Both the position numbers and the translations under genes were made by a program. DNA of 64,000 bases from Hawksworthiomyces lignivorus. Lineage: Eukaryota > Ascomycota > Sordariomycetes > Ophiostomatales > Ophiostomataceae. The notes under the pieces are model-generated. The model did not search any database. It saw only the letters and a program-made list of their open reading frames with translations, and had not been told where the DNA came from. The stretch is from positions 186,001-250,000 of the forward strand of contig NTMA01000021.1 in the NCBI GenBank assembly GCA_002917075.1, in the 5' to 3' direction. Numbering within the stretch: position 1 is the stretch's first letter; each line of letters opens with the position of its first letter. Shown in pieces: positions 12,303 through 22,438 of the stretch.

Positions 12303-13250
12303 TCAGTCAGACCGTTTTGATGTTGCTCGTTCGACCAAGTTCTCAAACATATCATCTCGTTTCTTTGTGACAGACCGGAGTTCCGTCTGCAGCACTCCTA
12401 ACTGCTTCCGGGCGAGATCCTGATTGGGAGGTAGGCCCCGAAAAGATCTGATGTGCGAATCAAGGTCTCTCTTACATGCAAGTAAGTCTAAGTAAAGATT
12501 TTCTTCCTCCTGCAGCTGCTGGATGGTAACTTCTGGAAGCGTGTTAAGCGAAGCTGCTTTCTCTTTTGATTCTTGAAGCTTATTTGTCTCCGTCTTGACT
12601 TTGCGCTGCAGTTCGAGGTTAAGTTTTGAAAGGTCAGCAGCTGGTCGGTAAGAGTCGTCATCCAGGTCCTTGAGCAAATCCCGAGACAAGAGTGCTTCAT
12701 CGTCTACATATGCCTGTAGAGTAGTCATCCGAGAAGTGGCCTGCTTAAGTTGGAAGAGCTGCGCCTGCAATTCCGTAATTCGGCGTCCCAGCACGGTGGG
12801 TTCCGGGAATGCAATTCCTAATTCGATAGCTGTGGCAGCCATTGATTCGAGAGTTGACCGACCCTCCCGCGGAAGGCTATCTTCAAAAGCACCAAGGAGA
12901 TGTTCTGCTATTATGGTAGTTGAGATAGCTGAGGTTCTTAAGCCAGCTCCGTCCATTCTCTCTTTAGACATCTCGTCGGCTTTGCAGCCCGCATCCCCAG
13001 ATTGAGCCTGGAGAGCGGACGCTTCGATGCTCGCCATAGTGTCACGATCCTGATCAATACCTTCATTCAACGCAGCAAGTGCAACGAGAACTTTCAGGGT
13101 CTCAGGATTTCGCTCGAATGGCGGCGGTGAACGGCCGCGGAACTTGGATGAGAGCCAGCTATCTACAGAGTTCCAGTCTTTGGCTGTGGACGATGCCTGG
13201 CGGGCAACTGACGGCGAGAAGATTGCGGCTGATGGTGGTATATGCGCCAT
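12303..13250 (-). CDS. HAUS augmin-like complex subunit 1
   Basis: This is a single exon of 315 residues. I chose the ATG at 13,250 (MAHIPPSAAIFSPSVARQ), because the 19 preceding in-frame residues do not look conserved. The N-terminal signature, WLSSKFRGRSPPPFERNPET followed by LKVLVALAALNE, is characteristic of the fungal HAUS1 family. The remainder is heptad-rich coiled coil, for example ITELQAQLFQLKQATSRMTT and KVKTETNKLQESKEKAASLN. The augmin complex recruits gamma-tubulin to existing microtubules for branching nucleation in mitosis. Fungal members are assigned by similarity, and the complex is absent from budding yeast. The gene converges with VAC14. Confidence 0.72.
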   Translation of the reverse strand: MAHIPPSAAIFSPSVARQASSTAKDWNSVDSWLSSKFRGRSPPPFERNPETLKVLVALAALNEGIDQDRDTMASIEASALQAQSGDAGCKADEMSKERMDGAGLRTSAISTTIIAEHLLGAFEDSLPREGRSTLESMAATAIELGIAFPEPTVLGRRITELQAQLFQLKQATSRMTTLQAYVDDEALLSRDLLKDLDDDSYRPAADLSKLNLELQRKVKTETNKLQESKEKAASLNTLPEVTIQQLQEEENLYLDLLACKRDLDSHIRSFRGLPPNQDLARKQLGVLQTELRSVTKKRDDMFENLVERATSKRSD

Positions 13251-13943
13251 AGCGTATCTAGGTTCAGGGGCGTCAAACACGGCAGGATGCGATGTTGTGT
13301 AAATCAAGATGGCCCAGGTGTATTTAGCTAGCCTACTTCATATGAACGCTTGGGATATGCTTCGCAAAGATAGGTGGGTTGGCATGCTACGTACGGAGTA
13401 ATATGTAGCTGCTTTATTTGCTTTATTTGCCCACAAATTAATCTTTGATGCCCCACTTTTCTGACAAAAAAGTATACGAGTGCCACAGCCCGCTAGTTAG
13501 TCCTTTACTAGAATACTCTGTAATAGAGCCTCCCACGTTGCGGAGTACAAAGGCTTAGTATGCGTATTCCTATGCGCTGTGATTATTACATTGCAGGGAG
13601 ACGTCTAGTGGCTTCATTTGTAGAAAAGGCCAGCTTGCCGACTTCAGCCAAAGCACAACCATTCCGGACATATAGAATCTCGATCATGATGCCTGCAAAA
13701 TCTTAGCCCAAATGTCTTTACGGTCACTTTGATTTTCTAAAGCGCCAGGAAAAGAGGAGGAGAGAAATATATAGCTCTTTTTGTTTGTGCGTTGCATCCT
13801 CTGTCTTCAAATCAATCCAGCCTTCCGTTTGATTTCCCTTTTTGGCTCCTTGTATCGCTCCTGGACGCCTTCCTTTCAATCCCGCCACAGCTGATTTGCA
13901 ACTGACGTGGATTTAGTCTGGGCAACTGTGATCCATCCCGAAA
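13251..13943. promoter_or_regulatory. Divergent promoter between the HAUS1-like and DNAJC3-like genes
   Basis: About 690 bp lie between two divergent start codons. The interval contains one copy of the 9-mer TACGGAGTA (13,392-13,400), and a pyrimidine-rich tract near 13,795-13,880 that suits the 5' UTR of the plus-strand gene. No coding signal is visible. Confidence 0.5.
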
Positions 13944-15564
13944 ATGCTCATCAAACTTCCTGCTGTAGTTTTTACTGCAGTTCTCGCGTCTGCGCTCTCA
14001 ACGCAGGACATACCTAGCGATACTCCCATGTCCTCGCTACTGGCATCGGCACAGAGTCACCTATCCCGTGGCGAGACGAACGAAGCTCTCGTCTACTACG
14101 ATGCAGCTATTGTGCGCGATCCGAAAAACTACCTGACCTTCTTTAAGCGAGCAACGACCTACCTCAGCCTTGGCCGTGCATCGCAGGCTACCGATGATTT
14201 CATCAAAGTTCTCTCGTTGAAGCCCGACTTCGAAGCTGCACATGTTCAACTTGGGAAGATCAGGCAAAGAGCGGCAGATTGGCATGGGGCCCGTGAACAA
14301 TTTCAGAACGCCAAGACGACACCAGATGCTGCAGAGCTGTTAGCAAGCCTCGACGAGGCAGAAAGATCCGCCTCTCTCGCGGAGGTGGCTGAAGCATCCG
14401 GCAACTGGGAAGAGTGTGTGGCCCAGGCTAGCATAGCCATTATGGTAGCGAACCGAGCGGCATCCCTGCGGAATATGCGCGCACGATGTCGCTTCGCTCG
14501 GGGCGAAATCGAAGAAGGGGTCGGCGACCTGCAGCATGTGCTCCATCTCAAGCCGGGCGATGTGTCACCACATTTAGTCATCTCCGCGGTCGACTTCTAC
14601 GCGCTCGGAGAGCTAGAAAAAGGTATGGCACAGGTGCGCAAGTGCTTGCAGTCGGATCCGGACTCGAAACCTTGCAGGGCCTTGCTTAAGCAGGAAAAGG
14701 CGGTCGAAAAGACGCTGGCAAAGGTTAGCAAAGCTTTTAGCAAAAGTCAGCCATCGACAGGCACAAAGAACCTGGTACCTTCTAGTGAGAACCCAGGTCT
14801 TATTCAAGAAGTCAGGGATCAGGTCTTAGCTCTACGAAAAGATGAAATTCTTCCTCTTTCAGCCCCTGATGGCCTTATTTCGCGTCTAACAGGGCTTGCC
14901 TGTCAAGGCTATTATGAGGTTCGCCACTCGTCTCTCACCTTCTGATTATCACATCTACGTAGAACTAACAAACATTCAGATGAACAGCAAGAAAGCAAGG
15001 GACTGGTGCGAGGAAACGCTGCAGCTTGACGAACACTCTCTTTACGGCTTGCTCTATAAGTACAGGACAGAATTAGAAGCGGAGCTATATGAAGCGGCTC
15101 TAGAGACACTCAACAGAGCGAAAGAGGGTCACCCAGACAAGGCTAGCATTGTCGATCCGCTGATTAATGAAGCCCAGGTTCAACTAAGGCGGAGCAAGAC
15201 TAAGGACTACTACAAGGTTCTCGGCGTCTCTCGAGATGCGGATACAAGACAGATCAAGTCTGCTTACCGCAAAATGTCCAAGATACACCATCCAGACAAG
15301 GCAGCCAAGCAGGGTCTAACCAAAGAAGAGGCAGAGAAAAGGATGGCGTCGATCAACGAAGCATACGAGGTACTGAGCGATCCAGAGCTCCGTGCTAGAT
15401 TTGATCAAGGCGACGATCCAATGTCGAATAGCCAACAGAATCCATTCCAGGGAAGCCCTTTTGGTGGCCAGCCATATATGTTTCAACAGGGTGGACAAGG
15501 ACAGCCGTTTAAGTTCCAGTTTGGGTCCGGCGGCTTCCCTGGCGGTTTTCCTTTTGGTGGATAG
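13944..15564 (+). CDS. ER-luminal TPR/J-domain co-chaperone (P58IPK/DNAJC3-like)
   Basis: Two exons (13944-14918, 14980-15564) join in frame to 519 residues. A hydrophobic N-terminus (LPAVVFTAVLASALS) is a likely signal peptide. TPR motifs follow, e.g. NEALVYYDAAIVRDPKNYLT and QATDDFIKVLSLKPDFEAAH, and they extend across most of the first 390 residues. A J domain starts near residue 400 (DYYKVLGVSRDADTRQIKSA) and has an intact HPD triplet within IHHPDKA. The tail is Gly/Phe/Gln-rich and carries no HDEL/KDEL. This order (signal peptide, TPR array, J domain) matches DNAJC3. That protein presents unfolded clients to BiP and stimulates its ATPase in the ER lumen; this is family knowledge. The intron removes a segment with in-frame stops. 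Confidence 0.87.
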
Positions 15565-16549
15565 GATTTCTTTCACCTCCTCGTTTTTTATTCTTTTTTT
15601 TAATGAGAGGATAGGCTGGTTCTGTTTCCTTTTCGTTAACCGCTATAAACACACTGCTTTTGAGTCTATTGAACATTGTGAAAGGAGTTGAGGGACAAAG
15701 GGTAGTTGGGAGTTGCATAGGTGCTATAAAACCTTATTTTAGAGTGTAACTCATAATATTCTTTATTACAATTAGAGCCACATCACTACGGAAGATGTAG
15801 GGGCGTCGAAGAGAAAGCAGAAAGACACGAATAAGGCACACTTTTACAGGACTGTCAGCTTTGCATCTCTTCATTACCGTGCTCTTGCATCCCGACCGAT
15901 AATGTATCAAGAAATAAACAAATAAATAACACCTCCCAAGACGTCACAAGACACTCTTTAGCTGTTCTATCCCAGAGAAAGCAAATGAAAAACACTAATA
16001 CTACAAAGAACGCCAACTGATTTTTTCCGAACCATGTCTCTGGACAGCGTGAACAAAGAAACAGTAGCATACAGATGGGAGTTCAATCCCTTCCTCTCCA
16101 TCTCGCATCTTTTGTCTCCTACCGCCTACTGCTAACCATGGGGTCGACCAATGCCGCCCAAGACCTCGATTACTACCATTCCCGAAGCCGTTTCAAAATC
16201 ATAAGACAGGAATATGCCCATCCGGTTCCAACAACACCTAGCCATGTATGTGTATGTATACACAAAATCTCCAGAGCGTATTATTTGTCGCTTTTAGATT
16301 TTCAGCTTCTTGCTGGTTTGCTAGCAGGTAAGATTGTGGCTAAAAAATGCGCTCCTGAGTTTTATAAAGCATCAGTGAGCATCACAGCTATAGCTGCAGG
16401 GATCTCTATTGTATCTCGAGCTATAGCGCACACGAAGACGACCGGTTTGATGAAAAAGGTAAAGATCTTTTTTGTCTTCATCTATATGTAAGTTATTGTT
16501 TACCGCGTCGTATCGTTTCTGCGAATGAAGTAGGCCCTGGAAGAAAAGT
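15565..16549. other. Convergent 3' region, DNAJC3-like gene to mitoferrin gene
   Basis: The flanking genes converge here. An open frame at 16,075-16,491 has a good ATG context at 16,138 (accATGG) and intron-like signals (gtatgt/ttttag and gtaaga/cacag). I could not build a recognisable protein from it, so I do not call a gene. Confidence 0.4.
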
Positions 16550-18054
16550 TTAGTCATCCAACATATCGCTTCTTGTCAGGGGATAAGCATAACAGTTGAC
16601 TGCAACATACTTAGACGCCTCATAGGCCGACCAGCAAATGGCCGTGCTCGGCATTGTAGTCACAACTCTAGGCCTCATACCCTTAAAGAATCCACGAAAG
16701 CCCTCTCGAGCATAAAGAAGTCGACAACCCGCCATGAAGCTGTTGACAGATCGCAGCTCGGCGTCTCTGGCAGTACCTCTAGTTTGCAGCATGGTCTTAA
16801 TGACATCCATTGGCGTAGTCAGGCCGGCAGCAATACCACCTGCGATAGCGCCTGCAAAGCAGTGAGTCACCGGATCATATTTCTTAGTCGGATTCATCGT
16901 GGTCGATATAGACTCGTATGCAAGGAACTGGAGTGCAGTAAATGGAACGGTCATAGAAAGTGTTGTTGGATACGATACGTAGAAGGCAGCAACGCCTTCA
17001 TTGCGGTAGACGTATTTTGCGCAGTCGAGCATGGAACGGTACATCTTGCCCGATCCTTCTATCTGCATCCGCTGCTTGATGACTAAATTAAGTCAATATT
17101 ATTTCAGAAAGAGTCGAAATAAGGCATAAAAGGCGGCAGGCTAGAGTGATACCAGAATCGGTGACTAAATGATGAGTACTTACCATCGAAGGGATTCATC
17201 AGAGCATCACTGGCAATTGTGGCACAAGCTCCGCTCGTAGCTGTTGGCATTGTCTGTGTCAACTATAGACCTCTTGGGAAGTTTTTTCAAATAAGGACTG
17301 GAAAAAAAGAAACAGCAGAATAGAGCAGCAATACAAACCTGCAGCCAAAGGATGGTGTACGCCAACTTTATTGCCACCCATAATATGCTTGACAGCTTCA
17401 TATGTTGCAAAATACACTGCGTGCGCAGGGCCTGCACCGACGACTACACTTGACATGCCTCGCCATAGGCTTAAAACACCCTCGCCAACAGCCATGCGAT
17501 ATGTGCCTTGTATCAAGCTGGTATATGCAGAGCTGCCACTAGGACTAAGGATTTGCATTCGTGTCTGAAGGAAGGGGAGGGTTAGCTACGATGCATTATG
17601 CACCTACAAAGCTGATCGGTGGCGCAGCGTACCTTGATTGCGTCAACTGGATACATGACAGTGTGTTCCTATATGGTTCCGGTAAGCTACAAAAACAGGA
17701 GCTTCGGGGAGAGAAGGCTGGTGGCATCACATACGGCGATGCCAGCAAATGCTCCAGCAGCCATGTTCTGCACAAGAGAGAAATTTGGCGGTAAGGATTC
17801 ATAGCTGCAGGTATAGAGCAAGATGGAACAGGTTAGTACCAGAATAAAGCTTAAAATAAAACAAAACGCAAAGGAGACGCAGGGGCACAAGAAACTCAAG
17901 AGACGGAGGATATGGCAGAGGAGAAGGTGCGAACAACATACTCATAGTCGTCGGCATCCTCGATCGGCTCGGCATTTGGCTGGGCCATTTGGGCCACAGC
18001 AGCAGATGCGCCGCCCAAAGGCTTGTCTTGGAGAGCCAGGGTGGCGATTGGCAT
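16550..18054 (-). CDS. Mitoferrin-like mitochondrial iron carrier (Mrs3/Mrs4 family)
   Basis: Six exons on the minus strand (18054-17942, 17804-17735, 17668-17633, 17564-17339, 17240-17184, 17082-16550) join in frame to 344 residues. The product has three mitochondrial-carrier repeats, with signature motifs PVDAIKTRMQ, PFDVIKQRMQ and PMDVIKTMLQ. It also has the subfamily stretches LVQNMAAGAFAGIAEHTVMY and AGPAHAVYFATYEAVKHIMG. The order EHTVMYPVD...GPAHA identifies the Mrs3/Mrs4 (mitoferrin) group. That group imports ferrous iron across the inner mitochondrial membrane for heme and Fe-S cluster synthesis. One exon is only 36 bases. Two adjacent GATAAG elements lie about 500 bp upstream, and related carriers in Aspergillus are under GATA-type iron repression, so iron control is plausible but unproven. 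Confidence 0.93.
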
Positions 18055-18557
18055 GAGAAGGCGAAAAGACGAGCAGGAAGGGATGTCTTTTCTTGTAGGC
18101 TGCTCTTCAGAGGACCTTTAGCGTAGTAAGGCCGTTAAATATAACGGGTGTTTTGTGTTTTGCGCGTTCCGTACGTTCGGTACGCCAATGCCTCGCCCAG
18201 CCTTCCTCTCTCTATTGCTGCACCGACGGCGATCGGTGAGGATCCGGTGGCAGAACGGTATGAAAGCCAACGAGTTATCGACGCGTAGAGGGCAGTATAG
18301 TGACGATCAATGCGTTGAGGACTAGATCCGCCTATCTGCGCGACTGTCGACCAACCCGGAGAGGCAATAGGTCCGGGTAAGGAACACCACAATGAGGTGT
18401 ACAGGTGTTAAAGTTGTAAAAGCAAGGCGAGATGAGATCACCGGGGAACGCAAATATATGAGAAAGGCGAAATCGGTGAAGATGGGAGGTATGTTGGTCG
18501 AGACGAAATGAGGAGCGAGGAAGAGGCAAAGGAAAGCGAATCGAACAATCATACGAG

Positions 18558-18569
18558 GATAAGGATAAG
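18558..18569 (+). promoter_or_regulatory. Tandem GATAAG pair upstream of the mitoferrin gene
   Basis: The 12 bases are two directly abutting GATAAG hexamers, about 505 bp upstream of the mitoferrin ATG. GATAAG is the core recognised by fungal GATA factors, including the iron repressor SreA and the nitrogen activator AreA. The assignment to iron control rests on the function of the neighbouring gene and is inference. Confidence 0.4.
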
Positions 18570-20127
18570 ACCGAATTGAATTCTCGAGGCAGAAGGGAAT
18601 GAGTTCCAGCCTTAGGAGGGAGAACAGACGGGACCCAAGAAAGTTCTGCTACCGTTTTTTTCCCTCTACACTTTACCTTTTTTTAATCCTCGGGGAAACC
18701 GTTTTGCTTTTTGGCAGCAGGGAATTTTGCGATGCTGCGTTCTCGGCACAGCAGGAAAGGGCTAGAAAGCTGCTAGGCGAAAAGCGACCCTGAAAAAAAA
18801 TTCTTGGATTGGGGGGGGGAGGGAGGCGAAGGCGGGAAAAAAAAAATAAAAATAAAAATAAAAAAGTAATTAAGAAAATAAAAAATATAATGAAAATGGC
18901 CTAAAACATAACAGTTACAGTACATTCTAGGCTGTAAGACAGCGATGGTGCCTACTAGACTAAGCCCCAAGCAAGATACAGTATTTAAAAAGGAAAGCAA
19001 AAAGCGGGGGGGGGGACAGCAAATGTGTAGGAAGGTTAAAAAAGAACTAAGACAGCAAGTAAAGCTTCCCTAGTACACAGTCCCTTCAATGTGTATATTC
19101 GAATAGACAATAAAATGCAGATGCAGATAACCAACACGCCTATCATTCTTGACGACTAACTTGGTCCAAGAGAAGGAAGCAGTGGTTACTCTAAAGTTGT
19201 GAAAAGTCCACAAATATATTCATTCTTTCCTACGCATAATCCGCGGCAAGGTACGTCACGACAACGCTCTGCCTTGGTTTTAGTTATCGAGACAATCACC
19301 TTTGGCTAGCAGCTCTGATGCGGAAAATCAGAGGCGAGCTAGCAGTGCCTGACGGCCGCCTACTCTCTGAAGAGAATACTTCTTCTGCTATGGGGCTTAC
19401 AGTTTGCAGTCTTGACTGAAAAGGCCCAATCGAGAATGGAAATAGAAGATGGAAACACTACATGAACTATTTCTTAAGAAGAATAAAGAAGGTGCCGAAA
19501 GTGGGCTGCGTTATGCTGTAGGCAGTAAGCAAGAAACGGATCTTTGAGAAATGCAATATTGGCGACAACCCGTCCTTCTCTTCTTCGTCGCGGTCCTTAT
19601 TATGCATGTGTGATTACAAGAGAAGGGTTCCATCTCGTGCATTATCCCACAAGGCCTAAACAATGGGTCTGTTATCAAAGTGCCACCTCTCCTCGGATTC
19701 TCATCCTGTCCCAGATTCCCCTCTCTCCCGCTTTTCTGCTCTCCCTGACATTTTGCCGCGCACCCAAGAGGAGAGGTATGAAAATATTAACATACAGAAA
19801 GAAAGAATGCCCCTATAAAGGAGAATACACACAAGAGCAGCAAATATGTTCGGAGTCTAGCAACTGGCGCTATGCAGTGTCTTTCGCGAAGACATTGGTC
19901 GACCAGTCACCGCTTTTCCCGCGCGTATTCGCGAAACCTCCGTTCGTATGTCCGATAGCTAGCCAATTAGCCGGAATACTTGTAACGCGCACAGTAATGG
20001 AACTGGTAATGTGCTCACAGCGAGGTATCAAACCGAGATGGGCCTCTTGCCTTCCTTCTGCTCTTGGGGGTATCTTTCCAAGACCTTGTGTCCCGCCCAC
20101 TCCCCAACGGCAGGGCAAAGAATATGT

Positions 20128-20137
20128 CTTATCAGAT
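20128..20137 (-). promoter_or_regulatory. ATCTGATAAG, a match to the SreA-type iron-repressor site
   Basis: The minus strand reads ATCTGATAAG, an exact fit to the ATCWGATAA consensus reported for the Aspergillus iron regulator SreA. It lies about 2.07 kb upstream of the mitoferrin start, and about 0.6 kb beyond the lipoamide dehydrogenase stop. The distance is large, so a role is uncertain. Confidence 0.3.
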
Positions 20138-20745
20138 TATTTGCCATGTAAGACGATTCTGACAACTTCTAAAAACCACCCATAAGTCCGTGCTTCAAAA
20201 GTACCTAGGCTAATTCTCCACTCTGGGACAAGCTCAAAACTACCCGCACAGTTCCAGGATCGAGGATCTGTCTGTTACACGCCGACATCCTATCGTGTGT
20301 CTCTAATCTTCAGTAGCTCAGGCACAGAAACAAGAGGAGACAGCTACGTAAGGTTTGAGGCGGGAAAAAAGAAATGAAAATAAGAAGAAAACATAAATTC
20401 AACCGCAGTGTAGCAGAAACGAAAGATGCCATCAGAGAGTTCTAATGTAGCCCCAGTCTGAAAATCCCAAATTAACGTATTGAGAGAATGTCTACTGTCT
20501 ACATAAGCCCTTTATAGGAGCCACCCGAAATCTATATGAAAACAAAACAGATCGTCAAAACAATGATATGTCAAACATAGGTTCCAGAGACACAGAATAT
20601 TAGCTTGCCAACCCTTTGGTGGTCTCTCATATTCTCTACGATATGTCGCCTAGAACTTCCGCACCTTTCATACAATATCTTACTTCTACTTATACACGAA
20701 ACCCGGAACGGAAGATATGGAATATGAGGACAGAAAATAGAATGC

Positions 20746-22438
20746 TTAGAAGTGGATAGCTTTGCCGTATGTCGCCATCGCTGCCTCCTTGAACGCTTCC
20801 GCTAGTGTAGGATGCGCGTGGCACGTACGCGCCACGTCCTCACTCGAGGCACCGTACTCTAGAGCTAGCGTGCCTTCTGCAATCATCTCGCCAGCATTAG
20901 GGCCGATGATGTGAATACCCAGCAACCGGTCTGTCTCCGCATCTGCCAAGATCTTCACTTGGCCGTCCGTATCAAGGTTGGTCTTGGCACGCGAGTTCGC
21001 ACTGAAAGGAAACGTCCCAATCTTGTACTTTACGCCTTGGGATTTAAGGTCCTGCTCCGTTTGGCCCACCCAAGCCACTTCGGGATGTGTATACATAACC
21101 GAAGGGATGCAACCGTAGTTGACGTGTCCGTATCCCTTTTTCAAGTATTCAACCGCAGCCACGGCTTCTTCCTCCGCCTTGTGCGCAAGCATGGGCCCGA
21201 ATGTGACGTCGCCAATGCAGCGGATGTGAGGCAACTTCGTCCGATACTCGGAGTCGATTACGACACGGCCACGCTGGTCCAGCTCAAGTCCAATATTTTC
21301 CAGGCCCAGGCCTGTCGTATACGGGCGGCGGCCAATGGCAACAAGGACGACATCGCCTTCGACCTATAGCGCGATGAAGTATTAGCCATTGTTCCTGCTC
21401 CCAAGAGAGAAAAAAAGATCAAAAGACCAAACAAAGTCAACTCACGCTCTCTGGCTTGCCACCTTTAGCGGCATCGATTTCCAGCTTGACCTTCTCCCCA
21501 CTTGTATCACCACTGATCACTTTAGTGCTAAGTTTAAAGTCGATGCCCTGTTTCTTGAGTAGCCTCTGTGCCGCTTTGGATATCTCCGTGTCCATGCCTG
21601 GTCCGCCGATCTGATCGAGGAACTCCACGATTGTGACTTTTGCACCGAGCCGCGACCAGACGGAAGCCATCTCGAGGCCAATGATACCGCCACCGATTAC
21701 TACCAGCGAGTCCGGTACCTTCTCTAGGGAAAGAGCACCCGTGCTAGTAACCACACGCTTCTCATCGATTTCCAGACCAGGGAATGGTGTTGCTTCACTG
21801 CCTGTCGCGATGAGAATATTCTTGCCTTTGAGTGTGGTCTCACCACCATCGTTGAGGTCCACCTTAATTGTATGCTCATCAACGAAGGAGCCCGTGCCTT
21901 TGACGTACTCAACACCGTTTTTCTTGAAGAGAAACTCGACACCTTTTGTAAGACCCGTCACCGCCTGGTCTTTGGATTTCATCAGCTGGTCTAGGTTCAG
22001 CTTAACGTCACCCACTTCAATGCCGCGATTCTTGGTGTCGTGCAGCACCTGATGGTACAGGTGAGAATTGTTAAGCAAAGCTTTAGACGGAATACAGCCG
22101 ACGTTCAAGCAGGTGCCGCCCAATGTGCCGCGCTTCTCGATGCAGGTCACCTTAAGGCCCTCTTGGCCAGCCTTGATAGCAGCTACGTAGCCAGCAACGC
22201 CGCCGCCAATGATGACGAGATCCTTCTCGTCTCCGGCTTCAGAGGCGAACGAGCGGTTCCATCGGGAAATCGGCAATGTCGAGGAAACAACGGCAGGAAA
22301 ACTTGAAAAGAAGACGGCATGTTAGCGGAGGCAAGTAGACGAAATTCGGAAGGATAAGTGGCGAAAAGGAACATACGGAGATTGCTTCCGGAATGCTGAA
22401 CGAACGACAGTCCGCGATATTAAACGCGAAGACAGCAT
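20746..22438 (-). CDS. LPD1: Dihydrolipoyl dehydrogenase, mitochondrial (E3)
   Basis: Three exons on the minus strand (22438-22377, 22301-21446, 21363-20746) join in frame to 511 residues. The N-terminus is a classic mitochondrial presequence with Arg, Ser and hydrophobic residues ([20 protein letters not shown]). The FAD-binding glycine motif ([20 protein letters not shown]), the redox-active disulfide ([13 protein letters not shown]), the NAD-binding motif ([20 protein letters not shown]) and the C-terminal catalytic His-Glu ([10 protein letters not shown]) are all intact. E3 reoxidises dihydrolipoamide in the pyruvate, 2-oxoglutarate and branched-chain dehydrogenase complexes and in the glycine cleavage system. 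No anomalies are visible. Confidence 0.97.

Larger units (their letters stand above)
18055..20745. other. Long upstream region of the mitoferrin gene and 3' flank of the lipoamide dehydrogenase gene
   Basis: About 2.7 kb. Between 18,790 and 18,900 it holds G-runs and A-rich low-complexity DNA. A second G9 run lies near 19,005. A 213-codon open frame (19,544-20,185) has no recognisable domain, and an overlapping frame on the opposite strand argues that it is incidental. Candidate GATA elements are listed separately. Confidence 0.5.

Noticed and set aside
19544..20185. 213-codon open frame on the plus strand
   Set aside because: No recognisable domain. An overlapping opposite-strand frame exists, codon use is unremarkable, and it sits in a low-complexity upstream region. 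Its length is possible by chance in 2.7 kb.
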